Positions 36,629 to 49,706 of a stretch of 64,000 nucleotides of DNA are shown piece after piece. A program made the translations under genes and the position numbers. Under the pieces are notes generated by a model. That model saw nothing but the letters and a program-made list of their open reading frames with translations, had not been told where the DNA came from and did not search any database. Where the stretch lies: contig CM026427.1 of assembly GCA_014871385.1 (NCBI GenBank), positions 9,368,344 to 9,432,343 on the forward strand, written 5' to 3'. Position 1 is the stretch's first letter, and each line of letters opens with the position of its first letter. The DNA is from Ceratodon purpureus (Eukaryota; Streptophyta; Bryopsida; Pseudoditrichales; Ditrichaceae).

Positions 36629-37981
36629 AGATATGTAGGCTAGGTTTCTTGAATACTGAGGTTTCGCTTTATTGGAGTGTTGTTTGCACCAGATGATTAA
36701 ATTGTGGATTATCCTTTTAGGAATTGCACTTGGCCATTTAGGAACTGGCAAATTGCACCTGAGTCAATCCATGTTCAGTCCTTAGAAAGCATTGTACTTA
36801 TTTGCAGATTTCTTTGGGCAATGCAATCGTTGTTGTGCATGAAAATGAGGCAAATATTACGATTGTATATTCAGATTATAATAATTGGGTGATCACATGA
36901 TGACGACTGGAACTATCTTAAGAAAACTGAGTTTGAGTTTGAAACGTTTGGAAGTGTCTAGAGAACTCTAGTTATATGTAAACTTGCAGATTAATCATTG
37001 AAAACATATGGAGGATTTCTTTACCTAACAACTAACTAGAGTTTAAATTCACAAGTTTCTACATGCAGTTGAACAACTTCTTTTCACAATTCTTCCGATT
37101 GTAGGAATGTTAGTAATTGGGAACCATATTACAGTGTAGAGTGTGCATTACATTTCTTTTTCAATTAAAGTCTAATCATTAAAAACAAATTCCATTATTT
37201 CAAATTTATCTTCAACTGGGAAAGCCATATAATAGATAACTTACGATGTTTACTACACGTTTATTCGACATCTTTGCCAATCAATTTGGACACGGCACAT
37301 TTTTGAAAGTGGATGATTTGTACTTACGGAGAAGTGAAACAATTCTTCTCGGTTGACAGAGCAGGACTTGTTCTAGAGAGTACACGCGGCATTGATGGTG
37401 CCAAAAGTTGCCACCGCATTGGTCGTAGAGTAATATCTCTCCATCGGGAAGTGCTACAAGCTCGAAAAGTCTCTTATTCGAATCAATTTTGAGCATTTAA
37501 ACCAACAATAGCAAATGGGCAGCGAGATTCTGTTGACAAGATCTCGAAGCTCTCAAATATGATTCAAAAGACAGCTCCAAGTTGAATGTTGCACAAACCA
37601 GTAAACCAAGCAGATAAGCATTATTCTCAAAGGCAGATATGATTCTCGTCTACTCGACCTGACAAAACGTACAAATTGCATCACAGAAATGAAAAAGCAT
37701 ATTCCTACTAACTGAGTCCACAGAATCATGCACACGTAATTCATATTATCAACACATATCGAAAACTCTCCATACATAAAACCAAGTCGATATATGCATA
37801 GTTCGGTGACAGCGCACTGCCATACTTAGGACTTCCAAAACATAGCGGAGATAGCTGAAGAATCACGACTAGGATTGAACACCCAAAAAAGTTCTATCTA
37901 CAGTCTCCTGAAGAACTGTCCGCTAGGTCTTGTAAACCAAGGATTTTTGTCCAGAGTCTCCCAAAGCAACCCTCTGTCTAT
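36629..37981. other. Convergent intergenic region
   Basis: 1.35 kb between the 3' ends of the YjbQ-type gene and the cyclophilin gene. It should contain both 3' UTRs. No further gene is supported. Confidence 0.5.
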
Positions 37982-38503
37982 CTACAGTTGTCCGCAGTCC
38001 TTGATGGTGACGATCTTCTTGGGGGTGCCGCTTGCAGACCCAACCTTCTCGATCTCAGTCACGACATTCATGCCCTGAACCACTTGGCCGAAAACGCAGT
38101 GCTTGCCATCCAACCACGGGGTCGCAACGGTGCACAAGAAGAACTGCGATCCATTGGTGTTTTTACCAGCGTTGGCCATGGACAGCACTCCGGGTCCGGT
38201 GTGCTTCCGGATGAAGTTCTCATCGGCGAACTTCTCTCCGTATATCGACTCACCTCCAGTGCCGTTGCCCCTGGTGAAGTCTCCTCCCTGGCACATGAAC
38301 TGCGGGATCACACGGTGAAACTTAGAGCCCTTGAAGTGCAGGGGCGTCTTGCCATCCGTCGCCTTGCCCTTCTCTCCAGTGCACAACGCCCGGAAGTTCT
38401 CGGCCGTCTTCGGGGTAGTATCGGCGTACAACTCCATCACGATACGCCCAGCGGGGTTATTGCCGATGTCGATGTCGAAGAAAACCTTCGGGTTGGGAGC
38501 CAT
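37982..38503 (-). CDS. Cytosolic cyclophilin (peptidyl-prolyl cis-trans isomerase)
   Basis: Intronless, 173 residues, [20 protein letters not shown] to the end DCGQL. The ATG at 38503 is chosen because the upstream extension in the same frame looks like leader and intron sequence. The single-domain cyclophilin A fold is complete. Catalytic and cyclosporin-binding residues are present: R64, F69, M70 and Q72 in [14 protein letters not shown], and W130 and H135 in TPWLDGKH. The loop [10 protein letters not shown] is the extra segment typical of plant cytosolic cyclophilins, and Cys41 and Cys124 lie at usual places. No signal or transit peptide is present. It catalyses proline isomerisation in protein folding. 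Promoter elements and a leader intron lie upstream. Confidence 0.97.
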   Translation of the reverse strand: MAPNPKVFFDIDIGNNPAGRIVMELYADTTPKTAENFRALCTGEKGKATDGKTPLHFKGSKFHRVIPQFMCQGGDFTRGNGTGGESIYGEKFADENFIRKHTGPGVLSMANAGKNTNGSQFFLCTVATPWLDGKHCVFGQVVQGMNVVTEIEKVGSASGTPKKIVTIKDCGQL

Positions 38504-38514
38504 CTCAACAGAAT

Positions 38515-38918
38515 CTAACACATGCAAAAACAAAACCACGATCAGCCAACCACACATGCAATGCCTTCACGCACCCATCTAAAAACACTCACCTTTCACT
38601 GTTTACCCCACCATCCCTACCCCTCAGACACAACACCTACAACACATCCAAGCACTAGCATCCAAACCAAATCCCAAGCCTACATATCCAACTTCAACAA
38701 TAGAACCTCATCACTCAAACACAACCCAGGCCATCTGATCGATACAGAGGCTAGTACTAACACTGCACACATACATGTCTAACCCAACCCCAACCCCATA
38801 CCAGCAAGGAAGGTACCAATGGCAAGAAACCTGTACTAGTACTAGTACTAGAACTTGGATATGCGAAAAGGAGGACGAGATGATGTCAAATGAGTTGGGA
38901 GTAGTAAGGAGGCGAGAC
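38515..38918 (-). other. Probable 5' leader intron of the cyclophilin gene
   Basis: On the minus strand a donor CTCCCAG|GTCTCG at 38919/38918 pairs with an acceptor GTGTTAG|ATTCTG at 38515/38514, eleven bases before the start codon. The intron is 404 bp and would lie wholly in the leader. Confidence 0.6.
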
Positions 38919-39023
38919 CTGGGAGCGGAGCAGCGGCGACGACGGGCGCGAGGCGGAGCGACGAGGTGATGGAGGCTTGAGAGAAGAAGACGATGTGCAC
39001 GGCTTCGGAGGCGATCGCAGGGG

Positions 39024-39033
39024 GCTTTATAAG
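39024..39033 (-). promoter_or_regulatory. TATA box of the cyclophilin gene
   Basis: CCTTATAAAG on the minus strand, in a GC-rich surround. Transcription would begin near 38995-39000, followed by a pyrimidine-rich leader that ends at the proposed donor at 38919. Confidence 0.65.
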
Positions 39034-39149
39034 GGGACGGATGGCCGTGGATCGCCGTTATTTCGCCCCCCGTGCCCGCCCACTCGGTGCCCGATTGGCC
39101 CTAGATCGATGGATGAACACGTCAGATGAACAGATGGATGGAGGTGAGG

Positions 39150-39285
39150 ATTGGAAGCGGATGGATGGATGAATCGATGAGATGTGGTGGGTGGATGTGA
39201 GATGAATTTGTGGAGGGATGGATGAGTTTTGGGTGGATGTGAGATGAATTTGTGGAGGGATGGATGAGTTTTGGGTGGATGTGGG
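39150..39285. repeat. 43-bp minisatellite
   Basis: Units of 43 bp beginning GTGGATGTGAGATGAATTTG at about 39191 and 39234, with a partial third copy, within a wider GGATGGATGA-rich tract. Confidence 0.85.
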
Positions 39286-42200
39286 GATGAATGTGGCAAG
39301 GGAAAATCTTGCCAGGGGAAAGAACTGGAGAAGAGTGGCTTCTTTTGGGGCTTTGGAAAGAACTGGAAGCCTGGCGGATATTCCAGGGACATTGTGTGCT
39401 TTGGAGGAAAGGTGGGGTTTTGTTCCTTTTTTTTTTTTTTTTGCTTTTGCCTTTTAATTGTTTTATTTTTTATTATTTTTTACGTAGGTGGGGTTTTATT
39501 TGGTGTGGATGATGGTTGTGTTTTGGTTACTAGGCATGTGTTGGAAATGGAGTAATGCCCTAAGTTTGCGGATGAGGTGACACTTTCCACTTCTGTGACA
39601 GGGGACGAGTATCCGTGTTTGAAGATTTGATTTGATTACATAAATTTATGATCAAAATTGGGTGAGATTAATATTTTTGGGAGTTAACAAAGACTTAAGT
39701 AATTGAAGATATCAACTATGTGAGAAGAATACAAAGTATTGTAAATATTCAATTATTGAAATTTTTAAACTCTAAATTTGAACAAGATGAGTGTAATATT
39801 TAAAATTCTGAATTTGAACAAGATGAGTGTAACATTTAAAGTTCTAAGGTTGTTGCAAAAATAAGCAAAAATATGTTGCTAACTATGTTTTTGTTGCACA
39901 AGTAGTATATGTATCTTTCACTTAATTATTGGTTTATTATATACATTTATATGATTCAAAATACTTATATGAAATAATCAAATTTGAATTAAATAAAGTA
40001 TATTTGCCATACATAACATTATCTTCAACAATATCTATATACAAAGGCAATAGATGAAATATTCACAAACTTGTGATACAAAAATTCTACTCTCATAAAA
40101 TAACTCTTAGATTTCTAATTTCTTTTTAAATAAAAAATTTAAAAAAAATTCATTTTTTTGTGAATGATGGTTTCAATATCAGTGCATGATTAAAATATTT
40201 GAAATTTATTTTATGTATTAGTATTTCATCAAATGTTGGATCCACTATTGTCATCATTTATGGATGACAAATACTTCATACTTTATGCCAAATATCAATG
40301 TTATTCAAACTATAAACCTCCAATAGAATAGATATTCTACTAGTTTTGAATTTAAGATGATTTCCATCCAAATGATTATATGGCAATCCATGCAAATATT
40401 GCATCCATTAGGTTGAGTCATTTGATGTGTTTTTATCTTATTTGTCACAATAAAATCTTTTTTCTTACTCTTCAACAAATTAGAAAAGAAATCAATTTCC
40501 TCAATTAACTGTATCCACAAAATGGTATATAAAATTTACTCTATAGTCACAAAAATTAGAAGAAAGAAACTATCCAATATTAAGATTGTGTTCTTGACCA
40601 ATTCAACAAAATATCACCTAGAAGGCTATTAAGATGCAATAGTGGATGGTATCGCAATATGTAAGGCCCTTACAATTGCTAATGACGACCCATGCTTTCT
40701 ATTCCAAGATAACCTTACAGAATCATTTAATCCAATATCATGTATTAAATTTTGAAGTTTTTCATGTCTTTTTTTATTAAGGTTGAGATTTGTCACAGCC
40801 TTAGCTAGCGAGAACAGTCTAAGGTCATTATTGGCAAGACGCATTGCGAGGAAATAACCAACATACACATAACGACCAACGCAAAATGAGGGGGCTGGGC
40901 AGTCACAACTACAACCAATAAAGAAAGCATCATGAGCAAACTATTTATAGATTGTCTCATCGTCGAGAAATAGTCGTCTATTTCAAGGGCTAATATGAAA
41001 AATAGACAAAATCCATTTTGCAAAGTTTCTCGCCACAAGTATGGCGCACTTAGAGCAAATCTCACCCCACACCAACAATATTTAAAGGGCTTATTCTTCC
41101 TCCTGAATTCTCCAAACAATAAATCCAATAAGGCCCTTGCAAATCTCATCAATGCATCACATCTGTTGAGGGGCTACTGGAAGTCGCTTTCTACTCAGCA
41201 CCATTGATTGTCCACCTGCGATCTCCTTCTAGTACTGAATCCCCAACCCTCCTTTGGCAACCACTCGTTATCTGTACAAAGAATTTTGTATTGCAGTAAT
41301 GGCCATCCATTGGAATCTTTATAGAATCTAAATTGTTGAGCATTGGTATAACCCTACAGAGCGTCATTACTGATGCACAACTATCCTTCAACAAACCCTT
41401 TATATGCAACTTCCTCTACAAAGAACGGACTCACGAGCTGAGATTCAGAATCCATGAACTTAGGAATTGTCGCGTAGTCATTTGTCTTTCGTCTCGAGCT
41501 CCATCGACCAAAGAGAGCATTAATGTCTTCCTGACAGTGTCCTACAATAAGAAAATTGATTAATACCTCGCGAAAAACACCCTTGTGTACAAGGAAGAAG
41601 CAAAATCCAAAGACCTATTGGTTTTTGTTTTTTCGGCACACATTGTCAAGCTGAAGAGTTAAGATTGGAGGGGGTGGATTAGGGATGACCGGTTTCCGTG
41701 GTGGAAGAAGGAAGGATTCTAAGAAAGTATTTGAACCTTCCAACCAGACTTGGGAGAGATCGGACGACCCACCTTGAGTGAACAACTCGCGGAATGTATA
41801 CTTTGGCGGCTTCTTGAAATCCCGTAATAATTGTGCAATTAAACCAACGATATGATTTGAATCACTTGGAAAAAAATTTAGGCCATACTATGCATATTCA
41901 ATGTCGCCATAGCCGTGCGCAATCATTCCAGTGACTCCAACTAACAACTTGATGAAAGCATTGTTAATTGCCACTCTTTATATAGAGTTGGATGCAAAAG
42001 GCTTGGATCTATCCCTGTGAAAATGGATGTACGTAGTTTAGATGGCAGAAAACTTTGCTGAAAACATTGTTAATCGCCGGGTGGAAAGTAGGAACTCCTT
42101 TTTGAGAGGGACATGGGCTATCTGCTCATGCAAGTGGTCTACGGATACGCTACTTGGAGGTGTTCAACGTTGCTTGGTAAATGGTCATTTGGTCGTGATC

Positions 42201-44507
42201 GTAGAAGTTGGTTGTATTGAAGTAAACTTTGAAGATATGCCACAATTGCATTAACCACATCCATATGGATAGAACCTCTTCTTTGATCAGCAATTTGGCA
42301 ATGTAAATTGCAACGGGGTCATTGCCAAGAAGAGAACGGTCCGTGTCAATTATAAGGGTCGAGACAAAGCTATGAAAAATATCCTTTGTAACATAGATCC
42401 CAACTTTATTGATGATTGTTACGCACTTCGTGTTTCAAGATGAACGTGGAACACCGTTACATGCTCCTATTCTAGGGAATAGAGATGGCGCCATATTTTC
42501 AACTCTAGATGGGCATGCGTCTCCATTTTGTCACAAGCAAGATCATATATTACATGATAAGCGCTCTATGCTATGAATAAATCATGACCACCAAGTATCA
42601 AACATTTATTTGCATACACACCCATTGGACTAAATGTTATTAAGATCAATACAATACACTTCATGTTTTCTAATCAAAGATACAAAGGACTAGTGAGGAG
42701 ATAGGAATTCTTACAATCTCTAGTCAATTATGATTTGTATCTATCTATTTATCACACTACTAGATATTTGGAGACTAAATCAACATTTTTTTTTGTATTT
42801 GTCTACTTATCACACTCGGTCATTTTTATTTTTATTTGTATTTGTCTACAAATCTAAATCCAAGATTACACTACATTACTCTAAGGCCCTAACCTTCAAT
42901 TCTCCTCTAAGGTTAAACACAAAAGTAATCAAGATAAGACCCTAGCAGTAAAAACCACTGAGTTTTTGTCTCCAACGACCTTGTGCCCGGATCTCTGCTT
43001 TTGGATGGACGTGAAAACTGTTGATCATTTCCGTTCAAAATACAATACTGGTATGCATCTTTTCTATGTTTAAAGATCTATTGCTACTCTATTGGGCTTA
43101 TAATTGTAAAGAAAAGTTGCGGAGTTGTAGGTCCAGAGTGAGCGAACTGTGATAGTTGACGGCATGGACATTGTGACCATGGTGGTATTCAAGTTGGCTA
43201 TGGTATATATGTCTTCTCTATTTTGCCTCGGATGTCAGGTTAGTTGGCAGTGAATGCGATTTTTATTCGATGAAGTTGAGAATTAGATTGTATATGTCAT
43301 CTAGTTGATTACATCATGGTGGAGGTGGAAGGAGGTCGCGACGTTCTTCGGCTAGACTACTTCCGCTTTTAATACTCCAAGGTCCTAACCAACATACCAC
43401 TTGATGTTTTGCATGAGAAAGCTATTTTGCTTTTCTAAAATTCCATAATGTGAAATTCCGCCAAATTCCCAAAATTAGCAAACTTTGGAGGCTTGTATCT
43501 CCTTCACATAGTATCCGCTTTGGTTGAAAATAAAGACTTTGGAAACTTTGGTGTTCACTTTCAATGAAAATTATTGGAAAAGTTACACCTTCAAGTCTAG
43601 TGTTTTTGAAAAAATATCCAATTTAATCCAAGATGCTTCTAATGATTGACATGCATTTTAGTAGAAAGAGGTTTGGTTAAGAATCACAGCTATTTTGTAA
43701 TTTTTTTACTATTCTATAAAAAAGGCAATAGTTTTTTATGAAAGTTCTTCATTAAGTGTTTGTTTTCAATAAATCTTATTTGAGAAGTTGCGCCTTTCAC
43801 TTTGATTTTTTTTTATCAAAATTCTATTTAAATTGAAGATGTTTTGAAATTTTGACATACATTTTACTAGAAGCGTGCCTGCCAAAACCACTTATGATTT
43901 GTGAGTTTTTAACTCTTTTTATTAGAAAATCTACTTCTTGATATTTCTTCCATGAATTTTGGTGTCGTACTCTGGTTTAACACCAAAATGCCATAGGCCT
44001 TTTAAAAACTGGTGAATTGTGAAGATACATTATCAAATGCAACTAGGAGGGATATTTTGAACTTTACATATGGATAAAAGTTGTACATAATATATTTTAT
44101 CTAGATTCAATACTGATAGATTTATGCTTGCAATCACTAATATTTTAGATAAAGTTTAAAAATAAAAATTCAATATTATGTTTGTATTCAATACAAATAT
44201 TATATTGACAATGTTTGGATGAACTTTCTTGTGATAGGTTGAAATGAAATATCCTCTAGTGATTTCTAGGGATTTCTTAGTTGCCTAATTTTATGAGTTG
44301 ACCTTTCTAAGAGTACTCTTAAACTGTTTTGAAGTAAATATAGTCTTTTGATGAATCATTACATCACAAAGTGAGGCATAAAAATTTCACAAATCATCTT
44401 TCTTATCGATTCATACATAGATAAAGCTAATTTCTATTATTAATAATGAAATCAATCAGTGTAGTTTCATTGATTTAATCCAAAGTTAATATGTGTACTC
44501 TAGTTTT
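39286..44507. other. AT-rich DNA without supported genes
   Basis: 5.2 kb with a poly-T/TTTTA tract at about 39428-39480. Around 43580-43910 two decayed blocks resemble each other (CATGCATTTTAGTAGAA and CATACATTTTACTAGAA). ORFs around 40800-41150 and 41190-42250 have no recognisable domain. It looks like old, mutated repeats. Confidence 0.5.
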
Positions 44508-44756
44508 GAATGTTTTTAAAAACTTGATGCTCTATGATGGGTGTTTTGTGATATGGCGTTGAAAATATAGAGTTACAAGCTGGGATTTTAGAGTTTGTTG
44601 ACATTCATAATAATCCAAAATTTATTTATAAAAACTTTGAAATAAAAGGCTTAATTATTTTATCAACCAATATATGCACGAACTTTGAATATGAAGTGTT
44701 TCAAAAATTCATTTAATAGCATTTGAACCCCTATGTGTAATCTTCTTGATTTGTTA
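44508..44756 (+). repeat. Dispersed repeat, copy 1 (about 250 bp)
   Basis: Shares long near-identical runs with 55766-56028 in the same orientation, such as AAAATATAGAGTTACAAG, GAGTTTGTTGACATTCATAA and AATAGCATTTGAACCCCTAT. Similarity fades abruptly on both sides. It has no coding potential. Confidence 0.88.
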
Positions 44757-46292
44757 TTCAAGGCATTTGTGTGGAGAGATGTCATTTTAACTCATTTCAC
44801 AGGTTTTGTATAGAGTGCTCAACATCGTAGTTTGTACAGTCGGGTACAACATGCTTTTAATTTCCGTTTTGGGGGAGTTTTTTCAAAAAGTTTGAAAATT
44901 CATTGAGAACTCAAAAATGATCGGATTTGAAAACCGTAAAGTGTGTTGGAATCACATCGGAGTGTACTACAATATTATGATAAAATAATGATTCATTTTT
45001 GTAATATCATTCAACATGTTACAGATGTTGCCTACACTGTGAAGATGCTGTGAGGAGCTGTTGAAGCGTTTTTGGTGTAAGGTAAGGCTCGGGTGTTTGT
45101 GTAACTTAGGCTGTTAGTTATGAACTAAGGAGATACATAAATTTATTGGTTGGGTTCCAATCTTTCGAATGCTTTTTTTGTTCGTTCGGTTGTGAGTTTC
45201 TTCCTTGAACCAAGTTATGTGCTTTGCAAAGGTTTTTCAATTCCGTGACTGTATCAAGGTTTATTAAGATTGTTATTTGATAATGTTATGAACGGAAATA
45301 AGGTGGAGTGCTGAGTGAGAGTTCAGAGCAATTAGACCTTGTTCTTCAAAATGTAAAGAGATCACAAACAATTTTATCAAAAGATCCTTAAGACGTAAGG
45401 CCAATTAATTCGGAAATCACAAAGGCATACTTTGTGATGACACATCACAAATTATTCAAATGAGATTCCACAATTGCAAGACAACAAAACTTTACTGCTC
45501 AATGTAAAATACAAACATTGTAATTAAGGACCAGGGAAGAGATGGAGAATGCAATCATACGTACTCAGAGGACATAAATTGTTCCAGTAGGACATTATGG
45601 TAGCAGCACCTATTTTCGGACACTTAAGGAATTCACTATACTTGTGGAGGTGGAATGAGTGGCTTCCTATTTTACAGTGATTAACAATAAGAAAAAACAA
45701 AGTTTCCCCATTTTTGGGATATTTATAAGCACTTACAATAATAACTACAAATTTTGGAAGTGACCAACATAGGTTGACCTATAGCCGGACACCCTTTTGC
45801 ATGTACGCATGGGATACATAATTTATAGGTAATTATAGGGTCATCAAATCTTCACTGCAGCAAGAATCTGGGGTGTACGCCTTTAGGGGGGGGGGGCGCC
45901 TTTAGGTGCTTACACCATAATAATCGTAAGACAACAAAACTTCACATGATTGATGAATACTGTTATCTATATATGCAGAGTTAATCATAGAATAAGCACT
46001 TCAATTATGCCCAAAAAGGTTCACCAATATCAGAGAGCCAAAAACATACACATAATTCCGGTTGCACACTGTAATCAAAACTGTTAAGACCATGATCCAC
46101 CACCTTGCAGTGGGCATGAATGATTCCCATAGCCATAGCTTTCCAAATATATTTTGATAATTGAAAGCTCTAGCTCATATTCACAATTAAGAAAAATACA
46201 CTCCATCTTTCTTATTGTAGTTTTTGGTCATTATCTTTCTTATTGTATTTTTTGGTCATTGTCTTTCAATTGATATTTACCTCTTTGAAAAA
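44757..46292. other. AT-rich DNA without supported genes
   Basis: 1.5 kb, no gene seen. At 45880-45910 a run of G is bracketed by two copies of CGCCTTTAGG. Confidence 0.45.
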
Positions 46293-46529
46293 ATGGCAAC
46301 AATTAGGCAAGAATGCATTTCAGATGATTCATCCAGCATTTTAGATGATTCATCCAGCATTTCAGATGATTCATCTAGCATTTCAGATGATTCATCCAGC
46401 AATTTAGATGATTCATCCAGCAATTCAGATGATTCATCCAGCAATTTAGATGATTCATCCAGCAATTCAGATGATTCATCCAGCAATTCAGATGATTCAT
46501 CTAGCAATTCAGATTATTCATCCATTTAG
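46293..46529 (+). repeat. 21-bp minisatellite encoding DDSSSNS heptads (78-residue ORF)
   Basis: About ten tandem copies of GATGATTCATCCAGCAATTCA-type units. From ATG 46293 they read as heptads DDSSS(I/N)(S/L), an acidic casein-kinase-like stretch ending at TAG 46529. The opposite strand is open too (LDESSE heptads), as expected for such a unit. Downstream in another frame is a Cys/His and Lys/Arg-rich stretch that could be a lost exon, but I cannot support a gene. Confidence 0.75.
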
Positions 46530-47444
46530 TGCTTCAATTGGTGTGACTTCGTTTTTCCAAAGACATGTGTGTGTAGATTTTGCCACATGAAATTAAAATC
46601 TAAACAAGCAATGGAAAGACAAAAGAAAAGATGGAAAAGAGAACAAAGAATATGCAAGAAGAGTATAGATTGGCACTTTAAGCTAATGCCAAAAGATTCA
46701 AAATTTTATTGGAGATACACGTGTAATGATCTGGACATGAAGCTATAGAAATGTGTAGTATTTACAATTTTATTGATAAGTTAGAATTATAAAAATTAAT
46801 AAATAAAACAAAGTTGAATATAAAATTACGTATGTCATCCAAAAACATTATTTTGGAAAGATTTCATGAAGATGAAGACCACAAAGAGTCTGGGGTGGCC
46901 AACATCTCCAATCCCTCGTCACCATGCCACATGCCATGCAAACTGGAGTTCATGAGACCATGTAATGCTAAAGTAGAAGGCTCAATAAGCGCTCATCTAA
47001 AGGCTGGTTGGCCTTTTTCATGTATTTTCTTATGTGGGAATATTTTTAGCTCATTTTTCGAACAAAGAGAAATTGATGAAGAATCTAACCCAAGTAGTTT
47101 TATATTTTTCCAAAGAATTTTGAATTATTTATGAATTTTCAAACGAGTTGGGTTGTAGGTACCTATTAGTGTCCCCAGGTCTTTCATAAGTTGTTCACTT
47201 GCAATTCTAAATAAAAATGGGGAAAACAAAGAGAATGATTGACTCATTTCTTTTTTTCCTTGGTTCATTCACTAACTGTACTAGTCAATTTCAGAACCAA
47301 CTCATGTCCATTTCACACCTATCTAGTGGGCCGTTCTTAATGCCCGAACTTTTCTCGAGCCTTCTACCTTACATGTGGGTAGAAAAGAACTACAGTACGT
47401 CAAATTTGATGTCAGAAATGATGGTGGTTGTGAAATGATATATG

Positions 47445-47449
<5 letters not shown>

Positions 47450-47492
<43 letters not shown>
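47450..47492. repeat. (TA)n microsatellite
   Basis: About 43 bp of uninterrupted TA dinucleotides. Confidence 0.97.
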
Positions 47493-47502
<10 letters not shown>

Positions 47503-47759
47503 CAGAGAGAAGGTCCATATTTAGGTTTAATAGGGCTGCCAAGTTCACTATGGTTCCCGGTTTAGAAGCATCAAAGGAACCACATGTTTTTGATTCTATT
47601 TCAAGGGATGATCGAGGATTCGAGGTGGTGTTGTCACCGACGATGACCGACACCGTAGGTAGAAAAGTTGAGCAGATTTGGGAAGGTCCAAGTGGGTTTT
47701 TGTCTGTGACAAAGTGAGTACAGTTTTTGCAGAGTCATGCAAACGTGAAGGAATGTAGT

Positions 47760-47811
47760 TGTTTTTTTTTTGTTTTTTTTTGGTTGTTTTTTTTTTTTTT
47801 TTTTTTTTGGG
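47760..47811. repeat. Poly-T tract
   Basis: T-rich run with scattered G, about 60 bp upstream of the TAF7-like start codon. Confidence 0.85.
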
Positions 47812-47869
47812 TTTGGGTTAGGGGAGGTGGTTTTGTTTTTGGGTTTTGCTGGTTTTGAGTGGGTAAGGA

Positions 47870-49706
47870 ATGGAGGAGCATTTCATACTTCGGGTGCCGC
47901 AGTCCGTTGCGGAGCGTCTAGAGCGGGTTTTGAATGAGAATCCTGCGAGTGCGAATGATGAGTTGTTGGACCTCGCCTTTCAAGGTTAGTTGTTCTCAAG
48001 CAGTTTGATTGTTTGTTTTGTTCTGGTTTTCATGGTTTTTGACAACGTGGTGGAAGGAGTGACGCAGAGCTCTTCTTCGCGATCGCCAGCTCAAGAAGCA
48101 AGCACCTTAGATTGCATGCCTGATTTTCCATTCGTGCTCGGAAGAATTTTTGTTGAAATGTTGCTACCTCTGCTCTTATGACTGCACTTTTGTTGATTGT
48201 GATTTTTGGGGTTGCTCTTGTTGGCAATTTTGAGCGTGGCTTCTACGAGGAAAGCTGTTGTGGTTTGCTGTTCAGGAAATCTATTGAAGTTATCAACTCT
48301 TTTATGAGCTGGTTTGCTTTTCGCGGAACATATGGCTATTAAGAATCTTGGATAATTAATTCGAGATTTTTGTGAGTGTTTGCATAATATCCTGGGAACC
48401 AACTACTTGGATTATCTCTTGTCGTAGTTGAGCTTTCTGAATTTTAAGGTACGGAAGTTTGTGTGGGTTTTAACTTTTTTCTCACATATGGGAGGTCGTG
48501 CACGTTCACGATAGGGGATGACCGCCATTGCTGGACCTGCCTTGCGTCTTGGAGTCTTACACTGAGACGTACGACGACAATGTGCTCATCAAAACAACGG
48601 ATATTGGGTAGGTTCCACTTCCTTAATTTACTGGCTTTTCTTTTTGCTTTTGTTGGTTGCGTCTAGCTTTTCAGCAATTTTGTGATGATTCCTTCGAGAG
48701 CAACACTTCCTAGAGAGCATGACTATGATGACCATCTTCTGCGTTTGCTTACATGTTGTCTTTAGCCCGAACATACATAATTCGTGAAATCTGTTTTCAG
48801 ACCATACTCATAAGTGCGTGCACATCGTCGCTCATGAGGATCATATTTCTTTGCAATGATAAGATTTTGAGGCATTTGTCTAAAGCTCTGCGTATTTTTG
48901 CAGATAATCATGGTACAAGAAGAAGGGGTGTACCTCCGGATGGGCTAGAATATAGGCATGGATTGACTCCGGCCATGCGTTATGCTTGGCGGCAACGGTT
49001 TCGTCGGGAACCAAATATCAATGTGATTTTTGTTCAATTGTGATTCTTGGAAATGTACTGAAACTTGTTCTTCTCCAAATGTTTTCACGCCAAGATGTAA
49101 GTGTGCTCATCATAAGATTTATTCAAAGGGTTTCAGCCTTGCAGTGTAAAATATGCCTGTGAGAGGACATTATGTGAATTTGATTTCTCTTTGGCAGTTC
49201 TTGATTACAGCCAGACTTGGTTCAGCAAGTCGAGAATGATCTGCAGAGTATCATGGCGGGTGGAACCGCACGTGATGTTGATATCCTTTTACTACGTCCT
49301 TTCAAATCATGTATGTTCCGTTGTTTGCTACTATTTACTAAGATTTTCCCTGTTCAGCCTCTTTTTTAGGATGTATCACTAGTCTTTGTGTGTTTAAATT
49401 CTTTTTGGTCTCTGAAATTGATGATGGACAACAGTTATCCTTGACTGATAACAACATGTTGAGGTTGTGGAACAAGAGGAAGGTGCAAACGACGATGCCG
49501 AAGCTGAGGCTGAGGAACCTGCACCTTCCAAAAAAGCTTCTAGTGCTGCTGCTACCAAAAAGACAAAGGCCAAGGGTGCAGCAGCAGTTGCAGTTCCAGC
49601 TCCAGCTCCAGCTCCACCTGCGGCTCCGCAGTCCCCTCATGAAGCTTTGGGCGATGGAGACGATGATTTCGATGACCTCATGGACGAGCAAGACGACGAG
49701 GATTAG
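47870..49706 (+). pseudogene. TAF7: TAF7 (TFIID subunit 7) gene, probably a pseudogene
   Basis: Homology blocks occur in order on the plus strand. 47870-47984 reads MEEHFILRVPQSVAERLERV. 48449-48607 contains GRSCTFTIGDDR and, in another frame, LLDLPCVLESYTETYDDNVL. 48904-49022 contains MVQEEG and, shifted, GLEYRHGLTPAMRYAWRQRF. 49211-49276 reads PDLVQQVENDLQSIMAGG. 49464-49706 is the acidic C-terminal exon ending DDDFDDLMDEQDDED. TAF7 is a TFIID subunit that regulates TAF1. Two frameshifts, one after GDDR with loss of a few residues and one after VQEEG, plus an acceptor that no longer fits the DIG-QII junction, break the gene. Exon structure is retained, so this is not a processed copy. Sequencing error is the alternative explanation. 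Confidence 0.8.

Noticed and set aside
37281-37496. Short minus-strand ORF downstream of cyclophilin
   Set aside because: 71 codons, no domain, no splice partners; it falls in the convergent 3' region.
37988-38518. Plus-strand ORF of 176 codons across the cyclophilin gene
   Set aside because: It is the antisense shadow of a highly conserved coding exon. Its sequence has no protein-like pattern, while the minus strand is a complete cyclophilin.
40805-41152. Minus-strand ORF with hydrophobic segments
   Set aside because: AT-rich decayed surround and no conserved motif; hydrophobic runs are expected by chance in T-rich antisense.
46814-47134. Plus-strand ORF of 106 codons
   Set aside because: No recognisable domain, splice context or homologous block; probably chance in decayed repeat.
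47442-47717. ORF starting in the TA repeat upstream of the TAF7-like copy
   Set aside because: It begins in a microsatellite and shows no similarity to TAF7 or any other family I know.
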